Source: Chelatococcus caeni
GTDB lineage: Bacteria; Pseudomonadota; Alphaproteobacteria; Rhizobiales; Beijerinckiaceae
Reading direction: 5' to 3'
Assembly (NCBI RefSeq): GCF_014196925.1
Contig: NZ_JACIEN010000011.1
Location: 1-62,694 of the forward strand
Length of the DNA: 62,694 bases
Positions 54,557 to 62,694 of this stretch are shown here, piece after piece. The position numbers were made by a program, and so were the translations under genes. The number at the start of each line of letters is the position of its first letter. Position 1 is the first letter of the stretch. The notes beneath the pieces are model-generated. The model made no database searches. It was not told the DNA's origin and saw only the letters and a list, made by a program, of their open reading frames with translations.

Positions 54557-55207
54557 ATGGACATCGTCATCCCCGGCGCCGCCAATCTCGGCCTGTTCGT
54601 CAGCGCCGCCCTGCTCCTGCTGCTGATCCCCGGCCCGGCCGTGCTCTTCATCTTCGCCCGCTCGATCGAGCAGGGGCGGCTTGCCGGCTTCGTCTCCATC
54701 GCCGGCATCCATGCGGCGACGCTGGTGCATGTCTTTGCCGCGGCCGTTGGCCTGTCCGCGGTGCTCGCCTCCTCGGCGCTCGCCTTCAGCATCGTCAAAT
54801 ATGCGGGCGCGGCCTATCTCATCTGGCTCGGCCTCCGGAAGCTCTTCGGCCCTGCCGAAATCACCTCGGTCGATGTGGCCCTACCCCGCCACAGCCATGC
54901 GCGGCTCTTCCGCGACGGCTTCATCGTCAACCTGCTCAATCCGAAGACGGCGCTGTTCTTCCTCGCCTTCCTGCCGCAGTTCGTGGAGGTGGGCCGCGGC
55001 CACGTGGCGATGCAGATCGCCTTCCTGGGCTTCATCTTCACGGCGCTCGGCCTCGTGACCGACGGCCTCTACGCGCTCGCGGCCGGCACGGCGGGCAACT
55101 GGCTGAAGCGCAGCCGCGGCTTCCTCAGGCTTGAGCGCTATGTCAGCGGCGGCCTCTACATCGGCCTCGGCGTGACGGCGGCCTTCGCCGGCAACGGCAA
55201 GAAGTAG
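54557..55207 (+). CDS. LysE-family translocator
   Basis: Amino-acid exporter of the LysE/RhtB type, 216 residues and six helices. Typical are FVSAALLLLLIPGPAVLFIFARSIEQG and the LNPKTALFFLAFLPQFV motif. Convergent with trmD, 11 bp apart. Substrate unknown (amino acid or derivative). Confidence 0.9.
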   Translation: MDIVIPGAANLGLFVSAALLLLLIPGPAVLFIFARSIEQGRLAGFVSIAGIHAATLVHVFAAAVGLSAVLASSALAFSIVKYAGAAYLIWLGLRKLFGPAEITSVDVALPRHSHARLFRDGFIVNLLNPKTALFFLAFLPQFVEVGRGHVAMQIAFLGFIFTALGLVTDGLYALAAGTAGNWLKRSRGFLRLERYVSGGLYIGLGVTAAFAGNGKK

Positions 55208-55218
55208 GCGCGGCTTCT

Positions 55219-55908
55219 TTAGGTCTTCCGCCGCTGCCACAGGTCCGGTCGGCGCGCACGCGTCAGCCGCTCCGCTTCCTCGCGCCGCCAGCGGGCGATG
55301 GCGGCGTGATTGCCGGACAGCAGCACGTCGGGAATGGCGCGCCCCTCCCATTCGCGCGGGCGCGTGTAATGGGGATATTCGAGCAGGCCGCCCTCGAAGC
55401 TCTCCTCCTCGCCCGAGGCCTCCTTGCCCATGACACCGGGCAGGAGGCGCACGCAGGCGTCCATCAGCACCATGGCAGCGATCTCGCCGCCGGAGAGCAC
55501 GTAATCGCCGATCGACACCTCCTCGAGCCCGCGTCCCTCGATGACGCGCTCGTCCACGCCCTCGAAGCGGCCGCAGACGACGACTGCGCCGGGGCCGGCG
55601 GCAAGGGCGCGCACGCGCGCCTGGTCGAGCGGGCGGCCGCGGGGGCTCATGAGGAGGCGCGGCCGCGGATCGTCCGCCGGCGCGGCGGCGTCGATGGCGG
55701 CAGCGAGCACGTCGGCGCGCAGCACCATGCCGGCGCCGCCGCCGGCGGGCGTGTCGTCCACCGCCCGGTGGCGGCCGAGGCCGTGGGGACGGATGTCATG
55801 GGTGTCGAGATGCCACAGGCCGCGCGCCAGCCCCTCGCCCGAAAGGCTCTCGCCGAGCGGGCCCGGGAACATCTGCGGATAGAGGGTGAGGACGGTGGCC
55901 TGCCACAT
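55219..55908 (-). CDS. trmD: tRNA (guanine-N1)-methyltransferase
   Basis: Makes m1G37 in tRNAs and so prevents +1 frameshifts. SPOUT knot protein of 229 residues: [43 protein letters not shown]. Last gene of ffh-rpsP-rimM-trmD. The usual next gene, rplS, is not here; a convergent LysE gene follows instead. Confidence 0.96.
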   Translation of the reverse strand: MWQATVLTLYPQMFPGPLGESLSGEGLARGLWHLDTHDIRPHGLGRHRAVDDTPAGGGAGMVLRADVLAAAIDAAAPADDPRPRLLMSPRGRPLDQARVRALAAGPGAVVVCGRFEGVDERVIEGRGLEEVSIGDYVLSGGEIAAMVLMDACVRLLPGVMGKEASGEEESFEGGLLEYPHYTRPREWEGRAIPDVLLSGNHAAIARWRREEAERLTRARRPDLWQRRKT

Positions 55909-55911
55909 GGG

Positions 55912-56520
55912 TCAGCCCTCGCCCTCGTCGTCCTCGTCCCTCGCAGCGAGGCTCTCCGCCGCCACGACCACGCGGCCGCCGGCGATGTCCACCTCCGGCA
56001 CGAAGGCCTTGGTGAACGGCCACATCACGGTGGGGCCGCCCTCCGCCGGGGCGACCTCCATGACGTCGCCGGCCCCGAAATCGTGCAGGGCGACGATGCG
56101 GCCGAGCACGGTGCCGGCCGGATTGTGGACGGCAAGGCCGATGAGATCGGCCTGCAGGTATTCGTCCTCCTCGAGCGTCTCGGCATCGAGGCTCTCGCGC
56201 GGGACGTAAAGGCGCAGGCGCGTCAACGCCTCGGCCGCCGTGCGGTCGGTGATGCCGGCGACGCGCACGACGAGCATGTCGGCCGCGCCGGCGACGGGCC
56301 GCGCCGCCTCGATGCCGAAGCGGCGGCTGCCGTCCTCGCTCTGCAGGGTCGTGAAGCGGGCGATGGCCGCCGGCTCGGCCGTGTAGGACTTGAGCCGCAC
56401 CTCGCCCCTGAGCCCCTGCGCGCGGCCGAACTCGCCGACGAGCACGAGCCGCCGCGCCGCGCCCGACGAAGCGGGAGCGGCGGACGACGGCCCGGTCGCC
56501 CTTGAGGAGCGGCGGCTCAC
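55912..56520 (-). CDS. rimM: 16S rRNA processing protein RimM
   Basis: Assists maturation of the 30S head by binding S19. 202 residues: an Ala/Ser-rich N-terminus, the barrel domain ([21 protein letters not shown]) and the PRC-barrel part ([43 protein letters not shown]). Overlaps the rpsP stop by 4 bp; 3 bp before trmD. Confidence 0.94.
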   Translation of the reverse strand: MSRRSSRATGPSSAAPASSGAARRLVLVGEFGRAQGLRGEVRLKSYTAEPAAIARFTTLQSEDGSRRFGIEAARPVAGAADMLVVRVAGITDRTAAEALTRLRLYVPRESLDAETLEEDEYLQADLIGLAVHNPAGTVLGRIVALHDFGAGDVMEVAPAEGGPTVMWPFTKAFVPEVDIAGGRVVVAAESLAARDEDDEGEG

Positions 56521-56888
56521 GCCTCGGCGGCTTCAGCCGGCGCGGCAGCGGCCTCGGCCGCGGCGGCACGCTCGGCGGCGCGCTCCTGCGCCTTCTTGCC
56601 CGGCTGGGCCTTCTGCGGGTTGTTGCGGGCCGGGCGCTTCAGGACGCCGGCGTTGTCGAGGAAGCGCAGCACGCGGTCGGTCGGCTGGGCGCCCTTGGCG
56701 ATCCAGGCCTTGGCCTTCTCGATGTCGAGCGCGACGCGGGCCGGATCGTCCTTGGCCTTCATCGGATCGTAGGTGCCGATCTTCTCGATGAAGCGGCCGT
56801 CACGCGGGGAGCGCGAGTCGGCGACGACGATGCGGTAGTAGGGGCGCTTCTTGGCGCCGCCGCGCGTCAGGCGGATCTTGAGAGACAT
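56517..56888 (-). CDS. rpsP: Ribosomal protein bS16
   Basis: Small-subunit protein S16. The core is [42 protein letters not shown]. The 123-residue form has a C-terminal Ala/Glu/Lys tail, common in alphaproteobacteria. Coupled to rimM (ATGA); 106 bp after ffh. Confidence 0.96.
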   Translation of the reverse strand: MSLKIRLTRGGAKKRPYYRIVVADSRSPRDGRFIEKIGTYDPMKAKDDPARVALDIEKAKAWIAKGAQPTDRVLRFLDNAGVLKRPARNNPQKAQPGKKAQERAAERAAAAEAAAAPAEAAEA

Positions 56889-56994
56889 AGGTTCTTCCTT
56901 TCCACTTTCAGTTGGTCCAGCCCGGCGGCACCCAGAGGTCCGCCGGAGCCGATATCAGCCGCCGCACGCGCAGCGGGTTGATCTCTTCAAAGGC

Positions 56995-58557
56995 TCACTT
57001 CTTCTTGCCGAAGGGGAAGCCGGGAAGACCGGGCGCTCCCGGCCCCTTGCCGCCGAGCCCCGGCAGGCCGGGCAGCTTCGGCGCCCCGAAACCGCCGGGC
57101 GGCAGCGGCGGCAGGCCGCCGGCGCCACCGGGCATGGTCTCGGGCAGGCCGCCGGGCAATTGCCCCTTGAGCTGCTCCAGCATCTCCGGCGTCGGCTGCG
57201 GCATGCCGCCCCCGAGGCCGAACATCTTGCCGAGCGCCCCGCCCATGCCGCCGCGTCCCCCCTTGCCCATCATCTTCATGACGTCGGCCATCTGGCGGTG
57301 CATCTTCAGCAGCTTGTTGACGTCCTCGACCTTGGTGCCGGAGCCGGCGGCAATGCGCTTCTTGCGGCTGGCCTTGAGGATGTCAGGGTTGCGCCGCTCC
57401 TTCGGCGTCATGGAATCGATGATGGCGCGCTGGCGGCGGATGACCTTGTCGTCGAGATTGGCGTTCTCGAGCTGGGCCTTCATCTTGCCGATGCCCGGCA
57501 GCATGCCGAGCACGCCCTTCATGCCGCCGATCTTCTCCATCTGGCCGAGCTGCTCGCGCAGGTCGTCGAGGTCGAAGGCGCCCTTGCGCATCTTGTCGGC
57601 GATGCGCTTGGCCTTCTCGGCGTCGATGGTCTCGGCCGCCTTCTCGACGAGGGAGACGATGTCGCCCATGCCGAGGATGCGGTTGGCGACGCGCTCGGGG
57701 TGGAACTCTTCGAGCGCATCGACCTTCTCGCCTGTGCCGACGAGCTTGATAGGCTTGCCGGTAACGGCGCGCATGGAGAGCGCGGCGCCGCCACGGCCAT
57801 CGCCGTCCATCCGGGTCAGCACGATGCCGGTGACGCCGAGGCGCCCGTCGAAGGCCTTAGCGGTATTGACCGCATCCTGGCCGGTGAGGCTGTCGGCGAC
57901 GAGCAGCACCTCGTGCGGCGCAGTCGCGGCACGCACCTCGGCCGCCTCCGCCATCAGCGCCTCGTCGACCGTAACGCGGCCGGCGGTGTCGAGCATGACG
58001 ACGTCGTAGCCGCCGAGGCGGGCCGCCTCCATGGCGCGACGGGCGATCTGCACCGCCGACTGGCCGGCGACGATGGGCAGCGTGTCGACGCCCACCTGCT
58101 TGCCGAGCACGGCGAGCTGCTCCATGGCCGCCGGGCGGCGCGTGTCTAGCGAGGCCATGAGCACGCGGCGCTTCATCCTGTCGGAGAGGCGCCGGGCGAT
58201 CTTGGCCGTCGTCGTCGTCTTGCCCGAGCCCTGCAGGCCGACCATGAGGATGCCGACGGGCGCGGGGGCGTTGAGGTCGATCCCCTCGGCCTCCTTGCCG
58301 AGCATCTCGACGAGGGCGTCGTGGACGATCTTGACGACCATCTGGCCCGGCGAGACCGACTTGATGACCTCGGCGCCGACGGCGCGGCTGCGCACCGTAT
58401 CGGTGAAGGAGCGCACCACCTCGAGGGCGACATCCGCCTCGAGCAGCGCGCGGCGCACCTCGCGCAGGGCCTCGTTGACGTCGTTCTCGGTCAGCGCGCC
58501 GCGGCGCGTCAGGGAGCCGAGAATGCCGGACAGCTTGTCGGACAGGCTTTCGAACAT
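56995..58557 (-). CDS. ffh: Signal recognition particle protein Ffh
   Basis: SRP GTPase that delivers nascent membrane proteins to FtsY. NG domain with GLQGSGKTTT, DTAGR and TRMDGDGRGGAALS; a methionine-rich M domain with MHRQMADVMKMMGKGGRGGMGGALG and a long Gly/Pro/Met tail ending in GKKK. 520 residues. First gene of the ffh-rpsP-rimM-trmD operon. Confidence 0.97.
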   Translation of the reverse strand: MFESLSDKLSGILGSLTRRGALTENDVNEALREVRRALLEADVALEVVRSFTDTVRSRAVGAEVIKSVSPGQMVVKIVHDALVEMLGKEAEGIDLNAPAPVGILMVGLQGSGKTTTTAKIARRLSDRMKRRVLMASLDTRRPAAMEQLAVLGKQVGVDTLPIVAGQSAVQIARRAMEAARLGGYDVVMLDTAGRVTVDEALMAEAAEVRAATAPHEVLLVADSLTGQDAVNTAKAFDGRLGVTGIVLTRMDGDGRGGAALSMRAVTGKPIKLVGTGEKVDALEEFHPERVANRILGMGDIVSLVEKAAETIDAEKAKRIADKMRKGAFDLDDLREQLGQMEKIGGMKGVLGMLPGIGKMKAQLENANLDDKVIRRQRAIIDSMTPKERRNPDILKASRKKRIAAGSGTKVEDVNKLLKMHRQMADVMKMMGKGGRGGMGGALGKMFGLGGGMPQPTPEMLEQLKGQLPGGLPETMPGGAGGLPPLPPGGFGAPKLPGLPGLGGKGPGAPGLPGFPFGKKK

Positions 58558-58916
58558 CGTCTAGCGGTCCTCCGATGGGGTCCTGCCGGCACGCGGGCAG
58601 GACGAGGCACTGCGCCCGACATGGGCCGCCCCGATCCGTTCCGCAATGTCCGCCTCAGCGCGTCGCATCATGTCTTCCCGTGACCCGAGGGCCCAAAGCG
58701 AAACGCACCCGAGGGCGCAACGCGCTGTCGGGTGTTGACCTCCAGCCTCACGGGCTGGGCGGCGGCTCGCGAACGGACCGTTCGGGCTTTGACCGCGTCC
58801 TTATGCTGCGGCAGGCCTTGCGAGTCAAGGAAAAGGGAATGAGCGCCGCCGTCTCGCCCGCTGCAGAGACGCTGCAGAGATAAAGATCGAGAGGCCACAT
58901 ACGAGCCGCGCTGTTC

Positions 58917-59080
58917 CCCTCCCCCCGCTTGCGGCGGGGAGGGGTTAGGGGTGGGGGGCGGCTCCGCAAGGGCAACGGGACCCCAGCCATGACTTGCAAA
59001 CTACCTGCCTGCTGCACCGCCCCCCAACCCAACCCTCCCCGCCACTTCGTGGGGGGAGGGAGGAGCTTCAGCGTCCGCGT
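58917..59080. repeat. Pair of REP-like palindromes (BIME-like)
   Basis: The gap 58558-59115 upstream of ffh has no convincing gene. Its last part carries two GC-rich stems in opposite orientation: one with core CCCCGCTTGCGGCGGGGAGG near 58926 followed by GGTTAGGGGTGGGGGG, and a mirror form CCCCCCAACCC...CCCTCCCCGCC near 59020. About 85 bp separate them. This layout matches bacterial interspersed mosaic repeats of rhizobial type. 58558-58916 presumably includes the ffh promoter; I see no gene in it. Confidence 0.6.
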
Positions 59081-59115
59081 GGGCCTATGATGGGGCTGGG
59101 ATGAGCTGTCCGTGC

Positions 59116-59484
59116 CTATTCCTGCCGTCCCAGCAGAAACGCCTGCAGCAGCACCGCGCTGTTTTGTTCACGGCTGCGGGCAGCCGACAGCAGGGTGATC
59201 TTGCCCTTGGCCGCCTCGGCCCGCAGCATGGCAAGGCCCGCCTTGGCATCGCCCTGCGCCGCATCGAGTTCCGCGCGGTAGCGGGCCTGGAATTCCTCCC
59301 ACTTCGCCGGTTCGTGGCCGAACCACTTGCGCAGGTCCGGCGAGGGCGCGACCTCCTTCAGCCACAGATCCCACGGCGCCGTCTCCTTGGCGACGCCGCG
59401 CGGCCATAACCTGTCCACCAGGATGCGCTTGCCGTCCCCCTCTTCCGGAGGGTCGTAGACGCGCTTGACCGCGATCTCGCTCAT
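59116..59484 (-). CDS. DUF488 family protein
   Basis: A 122-residue DUF488 protein (YeaO-like), function unknown: VKRVYDPPEEGDGKRILVDRLWPRGV, APSPDLRKWFGHEPAKWEEF and LLSAARSREQNSAVLLQAFL. The ATG at 59484 overlaps the end of the upstream gene (ATGA), so the two are co-expressed. Confidence 0.88.
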   Translation of the reverse strand: MSEIAVKRVYDPPEEGDGKRILVDRLWPRGVAKETAPWDLWLKEVAPSPDLRKWFGHEPAKWEEFQARYRAELDAAQGDAKAGLAMLRAEAAKGKITLLSAARSREQNSAVLLQAFLLGRQE

Positions 59485-60317
59485 TGCGGCCCTCCCGCTT
59501 CAGGTGTCTTCGGAGCGTCCAAGCCGGGCTCTGCCGGCGTAGCCGCCGGGGGCGCGGAGGCCGGGGGCGGCGCGCTGCCGGGAGGGGCGGCGGGCGGAGG
59601 CGCGCCCGCTTCGGCCGGCTGGACGTAGATATAGACCTCGAGGCCGGCATCGTCGCCGCTCGTCAGGTCCGTCGCATATTCCTCGATGAACATGTCGCGG
59701 ACCGTGATGGCCTTGGCATCGAGATAGGCGGTGATCGCCTCGTAGGTGGAATCGATCTCGTCGTAAGGGCCCTTGTGCACGAAGCGCAGGGCCTTGCCCG
59801 AAGGCGTCGTGCCGAAGCGGATGCCTTCCGGCGGGGCTGCGCCCGCAGCCGGGGCCGCCTCGACCGGTAGCAGCGCGTCGTAGCGGAACCCGGTGTCGTC
59901 CGTTTCGAGGAAGAGCACCACGGGGCGGCCCGCGATCTTGACGCCGGCACCGTCGAGGAAGATGCGCAGCTTGCCGAACGTCTCCTTGAGGGTCTTGACG
60001 GCATCGTCCCATTGCGCCCGGCCGCCCGCGATGGCGCCCGGCTTCTCCGGCAGCGTCACCTCGTCGACATCGCCTGCATTGGCCGGCGGCGGCACGAGCG
60101 TCGGCTGCGCGGGTGTCGACAGGCCCGGCGGCGGGGGCGGAGCGTCCGCCGGCGGAGGGACTTCGGCGGGAGCGGCCGGAGCAGCGCCCATAGCCGGGGC
60201 ATCAGCCGGCGCCGGCGCAGCCGCCGCCGGTCCCGCGAACAGGAGGACGAGAGCGCAAGCGGCGGCGAAGATCCTGCCGCGAGCCGCACCGATCAAGGGC
60301 CACGAAGCCGTCGTCAT
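59481..60317 (-). CDS. Exported GyrI-like domain protein
   Basis: Starts [14 protein letters not shown] at 60317, with a signal peptide ([16 protein letters not shown]) and a Pro/Ala-rich linker. A GyrI/SOUL-like ligand-binding domain covers about 85-235 ([51 protein letters not shown]), and another Pro/Ala tail ends the protein. 278 residues. A GyrI-like fold outside the cytoplasm is a bit unusual; role unknown. Divergent from dapF. Confidence 0.78.
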   Translation of the reverse strand: MTTASWPLIGAARGRIFAAACALVLLFAGPAAAAPAPADAPAMGAAPAAPAEVPPPADAPPPPPGLSTPAQPTLVPPPANAGDVDEVTLPEKPGAIAGGRAQWDDAVKTLKETFGKLRIFLDGAGVKIAGRPVVLFLETDDTGFRYDALLPVEAAPAAGAAPPEGIRFGTTPSGKALRFVHKGPYDEIDSTYEAITAYLDAKAITVRDMFIEEYATDLTSGDDAGLEVYIYVQPAEAGAPPPAAPPGSAPPPASAPPAATPAEPGLDAPKTPEAGGPQ

Positions 60318-60489
60318 CTGCCGCACCCAACCGTTCGCGCGAACCCGCGAATCGCCCTCCCCAGTCTCCCCGACCATAGGCGGCTTTGGGCGAGGCCGCG
60401 AGACGCGCCGTTGCGGAAGGGACTCGCGCTTTTGCGCGACATGGCCCATATACCGGAGGAATTTCGCGGCCCGGCCGCCGGACGACACG

Positions 60490-61359
60490 ATGAACGCGCT
60501 GATCGGACACCCCTTTCTCAAGATGAACGGCCTCGGCAACGAGATCGTCGTGCTCGACCTGCGCGGGGAGCGGCACGTCGTCACGCCCGCCGAGGCGCGC
60601 GCCATCGCGGCCGATCCCGCCTCGCATTTCGACCAGCTGATGGTGCTCAACGACCCGCGCACGCCCGGCACCGACGCCTTCATGCTGATCTACAACGTGG
60701 ATGGCTCACTCTCCGCCTCCTGCGGCAACGGCACGCGCTGCGTCGCCTGGGCGCTGACGCGGGACGGGGCGCGCGACGAGCTCCTGCTAGAGACCGAGGC
60801 CGGGCTGCTCGCCTGCCGGCGCGAGGGCGAGTGGCTCTTCACCATCGACATGGGCGCGCCGCGCCTGAGGTGGGACGAGATCCCGCTCGCCGAGGAGTTC
60901 CGCGACACGCGCGCCATCGAACTGCAGATCGGCCCCATCGACGCGCCGGCGCTGCACTCGCCCTCGGTGGTCAGCATGGGCAACCCGCACGCCATCTTCT
61001 GGGTGGAAGACGTCGAGGCCCACGACCTCGCCCGCCTCGGGCCGCTCCTCGAGAACCATCCGATCTTCCCCGAGAAGGCGAACATCTCACTCGCCGCGGT
61101 GAAGAGCCCGGAGCACGTGGTCGTCAAGGTGTGGGAGCGCGGCGCCGGCCTGACGCGCGCCTGCGGCTCGGCCGCCTGCGCCGTCGCCGTCGCCGCCGCA
61201 CGCAAGGGCCTCACCGGACGCAAGGTGCGTGTCACGCTGCCGGGCGGCGACCTCCTCATCGACTGGCGCGAGAGCGACGGCCACGTCATGATGACGGGGC
61301 CGGTCGAGCTGGAGCACGAAGGCCGGTTCGCCGCGGAGCTCTTTGCGGAAACGGCCTGA
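60490..61359 (+). CDS. dapF: Diaminopimelate epimerase
   Basis: Turns LL-DAP into meso-DAP for lysine and peptidoglycan. 289 residues with both catalytic Cys motifs: [13 protein letters not shown] and [27 protein letters not shown] at the N-terminus. Stop shares a base with mtaB start (TGATG). Confidence 0.97.
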   Translation: MNALIGHPFLKMNGLGNEIVVLDLRGERHVVTPAEARAIAADPASHFDQLMVLNDPRTPGTDAFMLIYNVDGSLSASCGNGTRCVAWALTRDGARDELLLETEAGLLACRREGEWLFTIDMGAPRLRWDEIPLAEEFRDTRAIELQIGPIDAPALHSPSVVSMGNPHAIFWVEDVEAHDLARLGPLLENHPIFPEKANISLAAVKSPEHVVVKVWERGAGLTRACGSAACAVAVAAARKGLTGRKVRVTLPGGDLLIDWRESDGHVMMTGPVELEHEGRFAAELFAETA

Positions 61360-62597
61360 TGGGCGTCGAGGTCGTCACCTTCGGCTGCCGGCTCAACATC
61401 GTCGAGTCGCAGGTCATCAAGCGCCATGCCGAGGCGGCGGGGCACGACGCGCTCGTCGTCGTCAACACCTGCGCCGTCACAGGCGAGGCGGTGCGCCAGG
61501 CGCGCCAGACCATCCGCCGTCTGAAGCGCGAGCGGCCGGACGTGACGGTCGTCGTCACCGGCTGCGCGGCACAGGTCGACCCGGCGAGCTTCGCGACGAT
61601 GCCCGAGGTCGCGAAGGTCCTCGGCAATGCCGAGAAACTCGAAGCGCCGAGCTGGCGCGGGCTCGCCGAGGGCGAGAAGGCCGCGGTCGGCGACATCATG
61701 GCCGTGCGCGAGACGGCGACGCATCTCGTGGACGGCTTCGACGGCCACGCACGCGCCTTCCTGCAGGTACAGAACGGCTGCGATCACCGCTGCACCTTCT
61801 GCATCATCCCCTTTGGGCGCGGCAACTCCCGCTCGGTGCCGATGGGCGCGGTGGTCGAGGCCGTCAGGCGCCTCGTCGGCAACGGCTATCGCGAAGTGGT
61901 GCTGACCGGCGTCGATCTCACGGCCTATGGCCGCGACCTGCCCGGTGCGCCGCCGCTCGGCCGGCTCGTCGGCCAGATCCTCAAGCACGTGCCGGACCTG
62001 CCGCGGCTGCGCCTGTCGTCGATCGATTCCGTCGAGGCGGACGAGGAACTGCTCGCCGCCATCGCCGGCGAGCGGCGGCTGATGCCGCATCTGCACCTGT
62101 CACTGCAGGCCGGCGACGACATAATCCTGAAGCGCATGAAGCGCCGGCACCTGCGCGAGGACGCCATCCGCTTCTGCGAAAGCGTGCGGCGGGCACGGCC
62201 CGACATCGTCTTCGGCGCCGACATCATCGCCGGCTTTCCGACCGAGACCGAGGAGATGTTCGAGCGCTCGCTCGCCATCGTCGGCGAATGCGGGCTGACG
62301 CACCTCCATGTCTTCCCCTTCTCGCCGCGGCCCGGCACGCCGGCGGCGCGCATGCCGCAACTGCCGCGCGAGGTGGTGAAGGAGCGCGCCGGACGCCTGC
62401 GCGCCGTCGGCGAAGAGGCCCGCCGGCGGTTTCTCGCGACCCAGGTCGGCACCCGCCAGAGCGTCCTCGTCGAGCGGGGCGACGTCGGCCATACGGAGGG
62501 CTTCGCGCTGGTGCGCCTGCCGTCTGGCCTCACCGTCGGCGATGTCGTCGACGTCACCATCGCGCGCCACGACGGGGAAGCGCTGATCGCCGCCTGA
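61359..62597 (+). CDS. mtaB: tRNA t6A37 methylthiotransferase MtaB
   Basis: Radical-SAM enzyme that makes ms2t6A37 in tRNA. The N-terminal UPF0004 domain has three Cys (TFGCRLN, NTCAVT, VTGCAAQ), the radical-SAM motif is NGCDHRCTFCIIPFGRG, and a C-terminal TRAM-like part follows. 412 residues. The dapF-mtaB pair is typical of alphaproteobacteria. Confidence 0.96.
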   Translation: MGVEVVTFGCRLNIVESQVIKRHAEAAGHDALVVVNTCAVTGEAVRQARQTIRRLKRERPDVTVVVTGCAAQVDPASFATMPEVAKVLGNAEKLEAPSWRGLAEGEKAAVGDIMAVRETATHLVDGFDGHARAFLQVQNGCDHRCTFCIIPFGRGNSRSVPMGAVVEAVRRLVGNGYREVVLTGVDLTAYGRDLPGAPPLGRLVGQILKHVPDLPRLRLSSIDSVEADEELLAAIAGERRLMPHLHLSLQAGDDIILKRMKRRHLREDAIRFCESVRRARPDIVFGADIIAGFPTETEEMFERSLAIVGECGLTHLHVFPFSPRPGTPAARMPQLPREVVKERAGRLRAVGEEARRRFLATQVGTRQSVLVERGDVGHTEGFALVRLPSGLTVGDVVDVTIARHDGEALIAA

Positions 62598-62601
62598 GGC
62601 C

Positions 62602-62694
62602 CTACGGGAGCGTCTGCCTGACGCGTTCCCAGCTGTTTCGCATGTGGTTTGCGAGGATTTTGGCGAGGCGGTCGGGGTCGCGGGCGGTGAGGGC
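62602..62694 (-). CDS. C-terminal end of a probable GntR/FCD-type regulator (partial)
   Basis: The minus strand at the right edge is open for 30 codons to a TAG at 62602: ALTARDPDRLAKILANHMRN then SWERVRQTLP. This resembles the last helix of FCD ligand domains in GntR regulators (A-L-x-A-R-D ... H). Too short for certainty; convergent with mtaB, 4 bp apart. Confidence 0.45.
   Translation of the reverse strand, partial: ALTARDPDRLAKILANHMRNSWERVRQTLP

Noticed and set aside
58575-58883. A 102-codon plus-strand frame upstream of ffh
   Set aside because: Composition is Arg/Ser/Pro-rich with no motif, no ribosome binding site, and it lies in a repeat-bearing gap; probably chance.
60012-61358. 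Upstream extension of the mtaB frame
   Set aside because: It translates dapF in the wrong frame; mtaB begins at the TGATG overlap at 61359.

Overview
This window reads as the chromosome of a GC-rich alphaproteobacterium, most likely a member of Hyphomicrobiales (Rhizobiales). The pointers are very high GC, an L21 protein with a C-terminal helix-hairpin-helix extension, and the gene order rplU-rpmA-obgE-proB-proA-nadD-rsfS-rlmH-envC-ctpA-rppH. A Ti-type traA/traC/traD transfer module and GC-rich REP-like palindromes fit the same group. Genus cannot be fixed from the sequence alone.

Layout. (1) 1-5.2 kb is host-like: the C-terminus of FtsK, an NfeD/slipin pair, a DUF1326 protein, an ArsR-SRPBCC pair with a clear operator, and a DUF1801 protein. 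(2) 5.5-21.3 kb is accessory or stress-related: a marR-emrA-emrB efflux operon, a universal stress protein, a decayed PadR regulator, a polyhydroxyalkanoate cluster (FAD-reductase/patatin fusion, phaZ, truncated maoC-pta, phaC, tetR, divergent phasin), a Ca2+-type P-ATPase and an AI-2E-family permease. IS66, IS481 and IS110 remnants are scattered through it. (3) 21.7-28.5 kb is the remains of a mobilizable element: traD and traC diverge from a traA relaxase-helicase with an oriT-like palindrome between them, followed by AlpA, a Phd/VapC toxin-antitoxin pair and a large serine recombinase. (4) 28.39-36.31 kb is a separate lower-GC island of 7.9 kb. It is bounded by 15-bp direct repeats of the 3' end of tRNA-Ser(CGA) and carries a P4-type integrase, an AlpA-like regulator, a RepA-type helicase with an adjacent repeat cluster that looks like a replication origin, a four-gene overlapping operon of unknown function, a membrane-anchored protein and a putative PD-(D/E)XK protein. 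(5) 36.4-62.7 kb is housekeeping: translation, ribosome assembly, proline, NAD and lysine biosynthesis, cell-wall hydrolysis control, SRP and tRNA modification.

The most informative observation concerns accretion at the tRNA. Removing the 7.9-kb island on paper, at its direct repeats, restores the C-terminus of the serine recombinase to LKWRRGRDSNPR followed by a TAG stop lying inside the tRNA-Ser gene (antisense). The transfer element was therefore next to the tRNA first, and the island with the tyrosine integrase inserted later between recombinase and tRNA. The best candidates for undescribed biology are in that island: the iteron/hairpin locus at 32.07-32.21 kb, the four-gene operon at 33.95-35.38 kb with its structured 3' region, and the two minus-strand genes that may be cargo.
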